A DNA stretch of 64,000 bases from Paraburkholderia xenovorans LB400 (GTDB lineage: Bacteria; Pseudomonadota; Gammaproteobacteria; Burkholderiales; Burkholderiaceae): assembly GCF_000013645.1 (NCBI RefSeq), contig NC_007951.1, forward strand, positions 1,860,001-1,924,000, written 5' to 3'. The notes below the pieces were generated by a model, which saw nothing but the letters and a program-made list of their open reading frames with translations, was not told the DNA's origin and did not search any database. Positions within the stretch are counted from its first letter, which is position 1. Each line of letters starts with the position of its first letter. The position numbers and the translations under genes are program-made. Positions 37,734 to 46,893 of the stretch are shown piece after piece.

Positions 37734-39350
37734 TTAGCGGCGTACTTCGATTCCCTCGCGCTCGCGGTCCCAAAGCTGCGCGCGGCGCGCGTCGGCATCG
37801 AGTTTCAGCTTGTATTTTTCGAGCTTTTCGCTGGCGGTCTTCGGCAGTTTGTCGATGAACTCGACAAAGCGCGGCACCATGAAATAGCTCATGTGCTCGG
37901 CGCTGAAATGCACGACGTCCGCATGCGTCATCGACTCGCCGGGCTTCAGCACGACATACACCATCACGTCGTCTTCGCTCAGTTCGGAGGCGACCGGAAT
38001 CGCGGCCACTTCATGAATCGCCGGATGGCGGCACAGAATCAGCTCCACCTCGTACGCGGAAATATTCTCGCCGCGCCGGCGAATCGCTTCCTTCTTGCGG
38101 TCCATGAAAAACAGGTAGCCGTCTTCGTCCAGATAGCCGCGATCGCCGGTCTTGAACCAGCCATTGTCGAATTCGCGCGCCGTTTCCTTCGGCATCCTGT
38201 AGTAGCCCTTCATCATGCTGCCGGGTTTGAGCGGCAGCATGTAGATTTCACCGACCCCGCCGGCGGGCAGGTCGGTGCCGTCGTCGGCGACGATGCGCAG
38301 TTCGCATTCGCCGCGCGGTTTGCCGGCCGAGCCGGCTTTTTCCGCCGGGTCCGAGGGCGTGAAGCGCGTCATCGCAAAGTTTTCTGTCATTGCGAACACG
38401 GATGTCAGCACCACGCCGAAGCGTTCCTGAAACTCGGAGTAGATCTCTTTGGGCACCGGCACCGCCATGCACAGGCGCAGCTTCGTTTCGCGCTCATGCG
38501 GACCGGGCGGCAGCTTCCAGATGATGTTGGTCATCGCGCCGAGCGTATTGAACTGCGTCGCGCCGGTTCGGCGGATGTCGTCCCAGAAGCGCGTGGCCGA
38601 AAAGCGTGGCGCGAGCGCGATGGCCGCATCGGCCCAGAGCGCCGCGTAACACGAGTAATACGCGGCGTTGCCGTGAAAGAGCGGCAGGCACGTGTACAGC
38701 ACGTCGTCCTCCCGATAGCCGAAATCGACCGTCAGCGCGCGACCCACCGCATGACCTTGCGAATGCGGGCATTGCACGCCTTTCGACGGTCCGGTCGTGC
38801 CGGACGTGAACATGATGAGCTGCGTGTCGTCGTAAGCGACACGGTCGAGCGGCGGCTGGCTCGCGTCGTCCGATTCGAGCTCGGACAGCGCATGGACGGT
38901 GCTTTCCGCGTTGTCCGGAAGGCTCGGCACACCGTTGCCGCCGTGGATGAAATACTGCCTGATTTGCGGCACCTCGCTTCTGATTGCGGCGACCCGCTCG
39001 CTCCATTCTTCATCGACGACGAAACACACCGAGTCCGATTTATCGAGGAAATAGCGCATCAGCTCGCCTTTCGCGGCGGTATTGATCGGCACCGCCACCG
39101 CACCGATCTTGCTCAAGCCCCACACCACCCAGAAAAACTCCGGGCAATTGGGCAGCATCACCGCAACGTGGTCGCCGTAGCCGATGCCGTGCGCGATAAA
39201 GCCGTTGGCGTAGCGGTTGGTGATCGTCTCCAGTTCCGCATAGGTGTACCGGCGGTCCTGCCAGATCAGGAAAGTCCTGTCCGGAATACGCTGCGCCTTG
39301 TCCGCCAGGATGCGGCCCATCGTCCGGTCTTCCAGCTCGTAATCCTGCAT
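37734..39350 (-). CDS. AMP-dependent acyl-CoA ligase (CaiC-like)
   Basis: 538 residues, ATG at 39350. The adenylation motif LIMFTSGTTGPSKGVQCPHS, the FAMTENFAM core, the hinge TGDRGYLDEDGYLFFMDRKKEAIRR, and the C-terminal catalytic Lys in KLPKTASEKLEKYKLK are present. The closest general family I recognise is the crotonobetaine/carnitine-CoA ligase type. Last gene of the eight-gene minus-strand operon with the ABC importer, so it most probably activates the imported carboxylate to its CoA thioester. Confidence 0.9.
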   Translation of the reverse strand: MQDYELEDRTMGRILADKAQRIPDRTFLIWQDRRYTYAELETITNRYANGFIAHGIGYGDHVAVMLPNCPEFFWVVWGLSKIGAVAVPINTAAKGELMRYFLDKSDSVCFVVDEEWSERVAAIRSEVPQIRQYFIHGGNGVPSLPDNAESTVHALSELESDDASQPPLDRVAYDDTQLIMFTSGTTGPSKGVQCPHSQGHAVGRALTVDFGYREDDVLYTCLPLFHGNAAYYSCYAALWADAAIALAPRFSATRFWDDIRRTGATQFNTLGAMTNIIWKLPPGPHERETKLRLCMAVPVPKEIYSEFQERFGVVLTSVFAMTENFAMTRFTPSDPAEKAGSAGKPRGECELRIVADDGTDLPAGGVGEIYMLPLKPGSMMKGYYRMPKETAREFDNGWFKTGDRGYLDEDGYLFFMDRKKEAIRRRGENISAYEVELILCRHPAIHEVAAIPVASELSEDDVMVYVVLKPGESMTHADVVHFSAEHMSYFMVPRFVEFIDKLPKTASEKLEKYKLKLDADARRAQLWDREREGIEVRR

Positions 39351-39366
39351 TGCCGTCTCGCTCCTT

Positions 39367-40071
39367 CTACTCGCCCAGATAGGCTTTGGTTAGTTCCGGA
39401 TGGGTCGACATCGCCTGCGCGGTGCCCTGCATTTCGACCCGCCCGTGCTTGAGCACATACACCTGGTCGGCCAGCTTCAGGACCAGATGCGCGTTCTGCT
39501 CGACCACGAGAATGGTCATGCCAAGCTCGCGCAGCGTCTGCAAATGCGCGAAAACCTGTTTCGTGATGACGGGTGCGAGGCCGAGACTGACTTCGTCGGC
39601 GAGCAATAGCCTGGGGCGCGACATCAACGCGCGCGCGAGTGCGAGCATCTGCTGTTCGCCGCCGCTGAGCGTCGAGCTATCCTGTTTCTCGCGCCGCGCG
39701 AGCGACGGGAACATCTCGAGCATTCGCGCATAGTCGTGGGCAATCTCGCTGCGCGAGCGGCGCGTGTGCGCACCGGCAAGCAGGTTTTCGCGCACCGTGA
39801 GGTCGGGAAACATGCCGCGGCCTTCCGGCACGTGCGCAATGCCGAGTCGCACGATGTGTTCGGGTTTGGTCCGGCCGATGTCGCCGCCGTCGAAACGGAT
39901 CGTGCCGCTGCCCGCGCGCACGAGGCCGCTAATGGTGCGCAGCAGGCTCGTCTTGCCCGCGCCGTTGGCGCCGAGAATCCCCACGAGCTGCCCTGCGCCC
40001 ACTTTCAGCGACACGTTCTGCAGCGCGCGGATCGCACCGTAACTGACACACAGGTCGTTGATTTCAAGCAT
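39367..40071 (-). CDS. Branched-chain-type ABC transporter ATPase, LivF-like
   Basis: 234 residues from the ATG at 40071, which overlaps the end of the LivG-like gene. Walker A LGANGAGKTSLLR, ABC signature LSGGEQQMLALARAL, Walker B RLLLADEVSLGLAP and the switch His (VVEQNAH) are intact. Second ATPase of a hydrophobic-amino-acid-type (HAAT) importer. In catabolic operons this importer type often carries aromatic or alicyclic acids rather than Leu/Ile/Val; the ligase and CoA genes here point the same way. Confidence 0.93.
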   Translation of the reverse strand: MLEINDLCVSYGAIRALQNVSLKVGAGQLVGILGANGAGKTSLLRTISGLVRAGSGTIRFDGGDIGRTKPEHIVRLGIAHVPEGRGMFPDLTVRENLLAGAHTRRSRSEIAHDYARMLEMFPSLARREKQDSSTLSGGEQQMLALARALMSRPRLLLADEVSLGLAPVITKQVFAHLQTLRELGMTILVVEQNAHLVLKLADQVYVLKHGRVEMQGTAQAMSTHPELTKAYLGE

Positions 40072-40846
40072 CGGCCGGCACCTCGCCGAGATAGGCCAGC
40101 AGCACACGCGGGTCGCTCAGCACGCTGTCTGCCGTGCCTTCGGCGATCACGCGGCCGGCGTCGAGAACCACCACGTGATTGCACAACCGGCGCACGAGTC
40201 CCATGTTGTGTTCGACCAGCAGCACGGACAGTCCCTGTTCGCGCTGCAGATCGAGCACGACGTGCCCGAGATGATCGATCTCGGCGTCGTTGAGTCCGGC
40301 GATCGGTTCGTCGAGCAGCAGATGGCGCGCGCCCATCAGGATCACGCGCGCCAGTTCGAGCAGCTTGCGATGCCCATAGGGCAGGCTGCCAGTCACCATG
40401 CCGAGGCTTGGGCTCAGGCCCACGCGCGCGGCGACCTGCATCGCAGCGTGGCGCGCCTCGGCTTCCGCGCGCCGCACGCCGGGCAGGCCGATCATTTCGG
40501 CGAGCACCGAATAGCGGAGCGTGCGATGGTTTGCGACCATGAGGTTTTCGAGCACGCTGAGTTCCGGAATCAGTTGTGGATGCTGGAATACGCGGCCGAG
40601 TCCGAAGCCCGCGATCTGATCGGGACGGCGGCCTATCAGGTTCGTTTCACCGAGCCGGATGGTGCCCGCGCCCGGCCGTGAGATGCCCGAGATGCAGTTG
40701 AGCAGCGTGCTTTTGCCGGCGCCGTTCGGGCCGATCAGACCGACGATACTGCCGGGTTCCAGCGTCAGCGAGACGTCCTGCAGCGCATGCACGCCGCCGA
40801 AACTGACGCTGATCGATTCGATCGACAGAGTGGCGGACGGATTCAT
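40064..40846 (-). CDS. Branched-chain-type ABC transporter ATPase, LivG-like
   Basis: 260 residues, ATG at 40846, overlapping the LivM-like stop. Walker A IGPNGAGKSTLLN, Walker B HLLLDEPIAGLND and switch His (VEHNMG) are intact. The signature motif is degenerate, GSLPYGHRKLLELARV instead of LSGGQ-like, as usual in LivG proteins. Pairs with the LivF-like subunit. Confidence 0.93.
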   Translation of the reverse strand: MNPSATLSIESISVSFGGVHALQDVSLTLEPGSIVGLIGPNGAGKSTLLNCISGISRPGAGTIRLGETNLIGRRPDQIAGFGLGRVFQHPQLIPELSVLENLMVANHRTLRYSVLAEMIGLPGVRRAEAEARHAAMQVAARVGLSPSLGMVTGSLPYGHRKLLELARVILMGARHLLLDEPIAGLNDAEIDHLGHVVLDLQREQGLSVLLVEHNMGLVRRLCNHVVVLDAGRVIAEGTADSVLSDPRVLLAYLGEVPADA

Positions 40847-41820
40847 GATCCCGCCTTGCGCCGGGCGCGCAGCAGACTGGTGAGCCCGCCGGGCAGCAGG
40901 ATCACGACCAGCATCAGCGAGATGCCGAAGATCAGGCCCGGCGCGTCCTTGAAACCGCGAAACGCTTCGGGCACCGCGACGTAGAACGCCGCGCCGAGCA
41001 GGGCGCCGCGCACGCTGCCCATGCCGCCGATCACGATCATGGCGAGAAACATGATCGACATGTTGACGTCAAAGCTTTCGGGATTCACGTAGCGCACCAC
41101 GTTCGCATATAAGCCGCCGGCCACCGCGGTGTAGAACGCGCTCAAGGCGAACGCGACGACCTTGTAGCGCGCCACGCGAATGCCGATGCACGCGGCCGCT
41201 GTTTCGCTTTCGCGCAGCATCGAGAGGGCGCGGCCGGTGCGGCTCGACGCGAGCCGGAAAGCGGCCCACGTGCCGGCCGCAAGCGTCGCGGCGATCACCC
41301 ATGCCATGCGGCTGCCGTCCGCAACGGACATGCCGAACAGCGACGGCATCGGCACCTGCATGCCGCCGCCGCCGCCCGTGACCGTGCGCCACTCGAAAAT
41401 CACCTTCTGTGTGACGATGCCGAAACCGAGGGTGGCGATCGCCAGATACAGGTCCTTGAGCCGCAGCGCCGGCAAAGCGATCAGCGCGCCGATCACGGTC
41501 GCGAACGCGCCAGCGAGCGGAATGGCGAGCCAGAACGGCACGCCCCAGCGCTGCGCGAAAATGGCCGATGCGTACGCGCCGATCGCGAAGAATCCCGCAT
41601 GACCGAGACTGGTCTGGCCGGAGAAGCCGGTGAGGATCGTCAGGCCGATGGCGACCAGCGCGAAGATGCCGATCAGGTTCAGCAGGTAGACGAAATAGCC
41701 GCCGCTGAAGAGCGCGATCAGCGCATACAGAATGACAAAGCCGCCGAGAAACCACTGGTCGCGGCTGCTTTTTGCGCGCGCCGGCAGCGCGGTCGTGGTG
41801 GTGTGGTTCATCGTCGGCAT
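40843..41820 (-). CDS. Branched-chain-type ABC transporter permease, LivM-like
   Basis: 325 residues from the ATG at 41820 (MPTMNHTTTT), two bases after the LivH-like stop. About 8-10 membrane segments; conserved stretch GFSGQTSLGHAGFFAIGAYA and the EAA-like loop ALSMLRESETAAACIGIRVAR mark it as LivM family. Its stop overlaps the LivG-like start. Confidence 0.92.
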   Translation of the reverse strand: MPTMNHTTTTALPARAKSSRDQWFLGGFVILYALIALFSGGYFVYLLNLIGIFALVAIGLTILTGFSGQTSLGHAGFFAIGAYASAIFAQRWGVPFWLAIPLAGAFATVIGALIALPALRLKDLYLAIATLGFGIVTQKVIFEWRTVTGGGGGMQVPMPSLFGMSVADGSRMAWVIAATLAAGTWAAFRLASSRTGRALSMLRESETAAACIGIRVARYKVVAFALSAFYTAVAGGLYANVVRYVNPESFDVNMSIMFLAMIVIGGMGSVRGALLGAAFYVAVPEAFRGFKDAPGLIFGISLMLVVILLPGGLTSLLRARRKAGS

Positions 41821-41822
41821 GA

Positions 41823-42695
41823 TCAGACCTTGGTCGATTTGACGCGGCCGAAAATACCGGCCGGCGCGACGATCAGGACAACGATGATCAGGATGAACGA
41901 CAGCGCCTCGTTGAAGGTTCCCGACACATACGCGCCCAGCAGATTCTCGACTACGCCCAGCAACAGGCCGCCGACAAACACGCCCGGCAGGCTCGACAGG
42001 CCGCCGAGCACCGCGCCCGCAAAGCCCTTGATGAGCAGCGGCGCCATCAGGTTGACGTCGAGGAACAGGATCGGCGCGACCAGGATGCCCGCCACCAGAC
42101 CCGCGACGCTGCCCATCGCCCAGGCGAGCGCGAACGAGCGGCTCACCGAGATGCCCATCAGCTTCGCGACCGCCTGGTCCTGGCTTGCCGCGCGCAACGC
42201 GATGCCGGCTCGCGTGTGACGCAGAATGAGCGTAAAGACGATGATCATCGCGACCGAGACCAGAATGGTCAGCGCACTGTCGGGCGATACGTTCACGCCG
42301 AACAGCCTGAACATCGGCAGGTCGGCCACGGGGCTCGTGAACACATTGGTCAGATTGCCCCAGATCATTCCCGCCACGCTGTGCAACGCCATGTTCAGCC
42401 CGAGCGTGGCAATTACCGCATTGATGGTGGGCGAGCCCAGCAGCGGCCGGATGATCAGTTGCTGCACGACGATTCCCTGCAGCGCGGCGAACACGATCGC
42501 GGCCGGCAGCGCGATCCACCAGCTCAGCGAATAGGTGTTGAGCATCGTGTACGCGACGAAGGTCGAGAACATCGCCATTTCGCCCTGGGCGAAGTTCGGC
42601 ACGTCGGTGGCTTGCAGCACCAGTACGACGGCGATGCCGATCAGCGCATAGAGGCTGCCCGAAGCGAGGCCGCCGATGATGAGTTCCGCGGTCAT
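41823..42695 (-). CDS. Branched-chain-type ABC transporter permease, LivH-like
   Basis: 290 residues from the ATG at 42695, behind CAGGAGAG. About eight membrane segments; conserved GLASGSLYALIGIAVVLVLQ start, DVPNFAQGEMAMFSTFVAY, and the loop GIALRAASQDQAVAKLMGIS. The ATG overlaps the stop of the CoA-transferase-like beta gene, so transporter and enzyme translation are coupled. Confidence 0.92.
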   Translation of the reverse strand: MTAELIIGGLASGSLYALIGIAVVLVLQATDVPNFAQGEMAMFSTFVAYTMLNTYSLSWWIALPAAIVFAALQGIVVQQLIIRPLLGSPTINAVIATLGLNMALHSVAGMIWGNLTNVFTSPVADLPMFRLFGVNVSPDSALTILVSVAMIIVFTLILRHTRAGIALRAASQDQAVAKLMGISVSRSFALAWAMGSVAGLVAGILVAPILFLDVNLMAPLLIKGFAGAVLGGLSSLPGVFVGGLLLGVVENLLGAYVSGTFNEALSFILIIVVLIVAPAGIFGRVKSTKV

Positions 42696-43630
42696 GTGGC
42701 GCTCTCCTGTGCGTGCTTCGTGTGCTTCGGGTTCGAGGGCGGATTCGACGCGGCTGGCAGGGCGCTGCCCGCGAGCGCTTTCAGACGCGTTTTGCGCGCC
42801 TTGCCGCTCAGCATTTCGAGGAAACGCAGTCCGCGCGGATCGACGAGCGTGTCGAGCAGTTTCAGTTCCTCGGCGGTGGGCGGCGCCGATACGGCCACGT
42901 CCGCGTGCCACTTGAGTTCGAAGCCGGTATTGCGCTCGACGTCGGCGCGCGTCACGCCGGGATGGAGATGCGTGACCTGCAGGCGTCCGGCCGGTCCGCT
43001 CGCCATCACACACAGATTGGTGATGACGACGATCGTCATGTCGGCACCGCGGCCTTCTCCCGGATGTCCCGCGCCGCTGCAGAAATCGAGCGACGGCACG
43101 AACACCTGGCGCGTATGGCGCGGCGCATAGTAGTAGAAACGCTTCGCCGCCGTGGATGCGTCGGGGATACCCGCCGAGCCGGGCAACCGCAGCGTTGGCC
43201 GTTCGTGCGCGCCGATGCAGACATTGTTGGTCGCGCCCATCGGATCGATCTGCGCGGGGCGCATGAATTCTGTCCAGCGCGGTTTGCCGCCGAGAAAAAT
43301 CGCCGGCATGTACAGCAGATTGATCTGCAGATAGTCGAGCCATACTGACGCGCGGGGCACGGTGTCGAATTCGTCGTGGCCGAGCGTCAGTGCGCGCGTG
43401 CCCTCCATCAGCGTATTGCCGTTGGGGCACAGGCTCGTGCAATTGGGCGCATGCATGTGTTTGGCGAGCATGTAGGCGGACGTGGAGAGAAACGTGCCGA
43501 TGCCTTCGGCGAGAAAGTCGCCGTCTTCGATCAGGCGGGCCATTGCGACGACCATCTGGTCGGTCTGCGCGCGCTGTTCGTCTGACAGCAGGAGGTCGCT
43601 CATTGCCGCGGAGTCTGTTGTGTCGCTCAT
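42692..43630 (-). CDS. CoA-transferase-fold protein, beta subunit, IpdB-like
   Basis: 312 residues, ATG at 43630, overlapping the alpha-subunit stop. The family is class I CoA-transferase beta. Instead of the YESG-type motif that carries the catalytic Glu, this protein reads SLCPNGNT after THAP-like KHMHAPNC, so the CoA-accepting Glu is absent. The C-terminal HLHPGVTRADVERNTGFEL and PTAEELKLLDTLVDPRGLRF resemble IpdB, the beta subunit of the hydrolase that opens the last ring in steroid degradation. Thus it may belong to a ring-cleaving hydrolase rather than a transferase. Family is secure; activity is inferred. Confidence 0.8.
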   Translation of the reverse strand: MSDTTDSAAMSDLLLSDEQRAQTDQMVVAMARLIEDGDFLAEGIGTFLSTSAYMLAKHMHAPNCTSLCPNGNTLMEGTRALTLGHDEFDTVPRASVWLDYLQINLLYMPAIFLGGKPRWTEFMRPAQIDPMGATNNVCIGAHERPTLRLPGSAGIPDASTAAKRFYYYAPRHTRQVFVPSLDFCSGAGHPGEGRGADMTIVVITNLCVMASGPAGRLQVTHLHPGVTRADVERNTGFELKWHADVAVSAPPTAEELKLLDTLVDPRGLRFLEMLSGKARKTRLKALAGSALPAASNPPSNPKHTKHAQESAT

Positions 43631-44457
43631 ACCAGCGCTCCGGTTGCGGTTTCAAGCCACTGCTGCCAGGCGCCGCTATCGCTGGTGCCGGCCGTGCCCG
43701 CGGCATCGGCGTAATCGAGTACCGCCGCAAGATCCAGCGGATGCTGCGGAAAGCACGAAGTCGGAAGGCTTCCGCCCGGCACTTCCACGAGATGCGTTAC
43801 GAAAATGCCCGGCAGTTGCACACCGCCGTCCATTGCGCGAAGTTCGTCGGGCTCGACAATGGTTTCAGCCGTGACGATCGTGATGTCGGCGATCGCCGGC
43901 AGATGACGATCGAGCGCAAGCTGGCCCTGCAGGCTGCAATTGCCGAAGCGGTCGGCGGCGCTTGCGTGGAGAATCGCGACGTCCACGTGCAACGCGGGCA
44001 CCGCGAACAACGTCGCCCCGGTGAGCGGACAGGCAAACGCTTTCAGGTCGGGCCGCACCTTGGGGAGATCCGTGCGGGCGATATCGCCGCGCATCGGCAG
44101 GAACGGCACGCGCATGGCGGCAGCCTGCACGCCGTAGCTCAGCGTGTATTCGGTCTCTTCGATCAGTTCGAGCGTGCCGTCCTGCACGCCGCGCGTGAAA
44201 TGCGGCGCGAAGCCGGCCACTTCGAGGCCTGTATAGCAACTGCGCAGACGCCGCACGCAACCGGCGCCGATCAGCAGATCGGTTTCAATGCCGCCCGTGA
44301 GCGTGACGATTTCCAGATCGCGCCGCCCTGCCGCGGCGAGTGCGAGCGCGGCGGCGACCGGCCGCCGGTACAGCGTCATGCCGCCAAGCGCGACGGTGTG
44401 GCCGTCGCGCACGGCGGACAGCGCGTCGTTGAGACCGGTCCGTTTGTCGGGATTCAT
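43627..44457 (-). CDS. CoA-transferase-fold protein, alpha subunit, IpdA-like
   Basis: 276 residues from the ATG at 44457, overlapping the substrate-binding protein stop. N-terminus DKRTGLNDALSAVRDGHTVALGG and the segment TLSYGVQAAAMRVPFLPMRG match IpdA-type alpha subunits. The Glu cluster before it (Glu97, Glu100, Glu103) lines up with Glu residues of IpdA, one of which is essential for its C-C hydrolase activity (from memory of that family). With a beta subunit that lacks the transferase Glu, a hydrolase role is favoured. The substrate is unknown. Confidence 0.8.
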   Translation of the reverse strand: MNPDKRTGLNDALSAVRDGHTVALGGMTLYRRPVAAALALAAAGRRDLEIVTLTGGIETDLLIGAGCVRRLRSCYTGLEVAGFAPHFTRGVQDGTLELIEETEYTLSYGVQAAAMRVPFLPMRGDIARTDLPKVRPDLKAFACPLTGATLFAVPALHVDVAILHASAADRFGNCSLQGQLALDRHLPAIADITIVTAETIVEPDELRAMDGGVQLPGIFVTHLVEVPGGSLPTSCFPQHPLDLAAVLDYADAAGTAGTSDSGAWQQWLETATGALV

Positions 44458-45623
44458 TCGGCCTTCATCCAGTCGGTCTTGATGACCCACTTGCCGTCTT
44501 CCGCGCGCATGAACGCAACGGCGTTGCTGCCGGCGTGCTGCGTGGCGGTGAACGTGATCGGGCTCATCAGGCCGGTGTTGAAATTGTTCATCTGTTCGAG
44601 CGCGGCGACGATCTTGTCACCGGTCGGCTCACCCTGCACGTGCTTCAACGCTTCGACGAAAATCTCCGCGGCGTTATAGCCGTGCATGCTGTACGTGGTG
44701 GGCGGTGTCTTCGGCAGATACTTTTTCTGGCGCGCGATGAAGTCGAGCACCGCCGGTTTTTTCGAATCGAGCGGTTCCATCACCGCTACCGCGATTGCGC
44801 CGTTGACGAGCGCGGCGCCCGCCAGCGTGAATGTCTGCGGATCGCCGAGCGCGCTGTGGCCGCTGAATTGCGGCTTCCAGCCCATCTTGTTCGCTTCGCG
44901 CATGATCAGCGCGCCGTCGCGCGGAATACCGAAGAACACCACGTCTTCGGCGCCCGACTGGCGAGCTTGCGACACCACACCGCTGAAATTCGACGTGCCG
45001 CGATCGAACGGCAGCTTGGTGAACGGCACGTTGTCCTTTTTCATCCGCGCTTCGAAGCCCGCTACCGCGTCCTGACCGAAATCGTCGTTCTGGTAGATGG
45101 CGGCGATTTTCGTGTGCTTGAGCGTTTTCACGAGATAGGTGCCCAGTACGTCGGCCTGCAGGCGCACTTCGGGAAGCGACGTGAACACGTAACGCTGTGT
45201 CGGCGTGGTCAGTTTGTGGCTGAACGCATAGGGCGCGATGATGGGCAGCTTGCGTTCCTGCGCGTAGGGCAGCATTGCGGTGACGCCCGGTGTGCCGGTG
45301 GGCGACACGATGGCGACCACGTTGTCCTGTTCGGCGAGCTTCTTTACGCCGGCGAGCGAGCGCATGGGCTCATAGCCGTCGTCTTCCGCAATCAGTTCGA
45401 GCTTGCGGCCGTTCACGCCGCCCTGGTCGTTGATGTAATCGACGTACACCTGAATGCCGTCGCGCACGCCCTGGCCGAGCAGCGACATGCCGCCCGAAGC
45501 GGGACCCGTGAAGCCGATCTTGATCGGGTCCGCGGCGAACGCGGGCGCGGCGGCGCAAACGCACGCCGCGCAGGTGAACACGGCTAGCACCGCGCGGAAT
45601 ACCGACGAGCGAAAAGCGGTCAT
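44454..45623 (-). CDS. ABC transporter substrate-binding protein, LivK-like
   Basis: 389 residues from the ATG at 45623, behind CAGGAGACA. A signal peptide ends near APAFAA. The mature domain has the LivK-type start IKIGFTGPASGGMSLLGQGV and the hinge segment AIYQNDDFGQDAVAGFEARM. It binds the substrate in the periplasm and heads the eight-gene minus-strand operon, followed by the IpdAB-like pair, the permeases, ATPases and the CoA ligase. Ligand likely a carboxylate used by this pathway. Confidence 0.92.
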   Translation of the reverse strand: MTAFRSSVFRAVLAVFTCAACVCAAAPAFAADPIKIGFTGPASGGMSLLGQGVRDGIQVYVDYINDQGGVNGRKLELIAEDDGYEPMRSLAGVKKLAEQDNVVAIVSPTGTPGVTAMLPYAQERKLPIIAPYAFSHKLTTPTQRYVFTSLPEVRLQADVLGTYLVKTLKHTKIAAIYQNDDFGQDAVAGFEARMKKDNVPFTKLPFDRGTSNFSGVVSQARQSGAEDVVFFGIPRDGALIMREANKMGWKPQFSGHSALGDPQTFTLAGAALVNGAIAVAVMEPLDSKKPAVLDFIARQKKYLPKTPPTTYSMHGYNAAEIFVEALKHVQGEPTGDKIVAALEQMNNFNTGLMSPITFTATQHAGSNAVAFMRAEDGKWVIKTDWMKAE

Positions 45624-45793
45624 GGGTGTCTCCTGATTCTGATTTTTTCTGGCTTGGGAAGAATCCCGCTTGCCGTTGGTTGTGCCGGCATGACGCCGAT
45701 GCGGCCCCGTGAAACTTCCGCCTGAGCCCATGCCGCCCACCAGCCTCGCGTTCCAAACCAGCTTAACGCCATGCTGACTGCGATGTCAACCAA

Positions 45794-45809
45794 CTAACCG
45801 TGCGGTCAG
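45794..45809. promoter_or_regulatory. Regulon operator copy 3 (CTAACC-GTGC-GGTCAG)
   Basis: 6-4-6 inverted repeat with one mismatch, 171 bp upstream of the LivK-like start; same pattern as the sites at 29621, 29702, 45964 and 47735. Confidence 0.75.
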
Positions 45810-45963
45810 ATAACTTACTTCGTGATATTTTTCTCGCTGTTCATCGTTCTGCCATCAGGGTTTCGGGCCGACAGGCAGGTGGGAGAAAATGTGCTTGAAC
45901 TACAGGGAAACCCCAATCTCGATGTGTGAAGCGACCCGCGGTTTCGACCCTCGGTAGCTCAAT

Positions 45964-45979
45964 CTGACCAATGAGTCAG
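45964..45979. promoter_or_regulatory. Regulon operator copy 4 (CTGACC-AATG-AGTCAG)
   Basis: 6-4-6 inverted repeat, the most divergent of the five, 95 bp upstream of the plus-strand enoyl-CoA hydratase homologue. Confidence 0.65.
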
Positions 45980-46073
45980 TCCAATTGACACGTGGTATTC
46001 ATGCGGCTATCGTGGGCGGCGAATCCGGGAGGATTGGCGGCCCGGAAAGTGTCGGACAGAGGGAGAACCCAGC

Positions 46074-46862
46074 ATGAGCGAGCCGTCCGTTGTCGCAGTG
46101 AGCCGCGCCGGCACCGTCGGCGTCATCGAGCTCGCACGCCCTGAAAAATTCAATTGCCTGTCGCTTGCGGTGTTCGCGGCGATCAGCGCGGCTGTGGACG
46201 CGTTCGAGACGCCTGAGTCGGGCGTGCGCTCGATCATGATCTGCGCTCAAGGCAAGAACTTCTGCACCGGCGCGGATCTGGACGAAGTGCTTTCGCTGCG
46301 CCAGGAGATCGGCGATATGCGCCGTTTTATCAGCACTGCGCACCAAACCATGAAGCGGCTGTCCACGAGCAGCCTGCCGGTTGTTGCGGCGTGCCAGGGT
46401 TTATCGCTAGCCGGCGGCTTCGAATTGATGCTGGCCTGCGACATTGCGATCGCCGCACGAGATGCGCGCTTCGGCGATCAGCACGCACAGTACGGCCTGC
46501 TGCCGGGCTTCGGCGCGAGCCAGCGGATTCCCCGTTTGATCGGGTTGCGCCGCAGCATGGATCTGTTCTTCTCGGCGCGCTGGCTCGATGCGCAGACCGC
46601 GCAGCAATGGGGTCTCGTGAATCGCGTCGTCGAAGCGGGCGAACTGAGGCAGGCGGCGCTCGACTACTGCGAGGAGCTGGCCACGCGCAGCCGCATCGGG
46701 CTTGCAACGATGAAGCGGCTGGCGCGCGAGGGACTGGAAGGGTCGCTGGAGGCGGGACTGAAGCTGGAGGAGGCGGTCGTGCCGGGCGGCCTGCTGGAAG
46801 ACGACGTGAGCGAAGGACTGGCGGCGTTCCAGGAGCGACGCTCGCCCCGGTTCCGCTCATAG
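46074..46862 (+). CDS. Crotonase-fold protein with Glu-to-His change
   Basis: 262 residues, ATG at 46074. Crotonase motifs: NFCTGADLDEVL oxyanion loop, LAGGFELMLACD with Glu117 kept, then ARFGDQHAQYGLLPGFGASQ. At the second catalytic Glu (FGLPE in hydratases) the residue is His137. Such changes occur in crotonase-family hydrolases, isomerases and ring-cleaving enzymes, so plain hydration is less likely. Single plus-strand gene under operator copy 4, converging on the SDR gene. Confidence 0.85.
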   Translation: MSEPSVVAVSRAGTVGVIELARPEKFNCLSLAVFAAISAAVDAFETPESGVRSIMICAQGKNFCTGADLDEVLSLRQEIGDMRRFISTAHQTMKRLSTSSLPVVAACQGLSLAGGFELMLACDIAIAARDARFGDQHAQYGLLPGFGASQRIPRLIGLRRSMDLFFSARWLDAQTAQQWGLVNRVVEAGELRQAALDYCEELATRSRIGLATMKRLAREGLEGSLEAGLKLEEAVVPGGLLEDDVSEGLAAFQERRSPRFRS

Positions 46863-46893
46863 GTTGCGGGCCGCACCCGCGCGGCCTTTCCGA

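Larger units (their letters stand above)
45624..46073. other. Divergent control region with two operator copies, 450 bp
   Basis: The region lies between the transporter operon (minus) and the second enoyl-CoA hydratase homologue (plus). It holds operator copies at 45794 and 45964 (listed) in a less GC-rich stretch (45780-45960), where the promoters should lie. No gene is visible. Confidence 0.6.
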
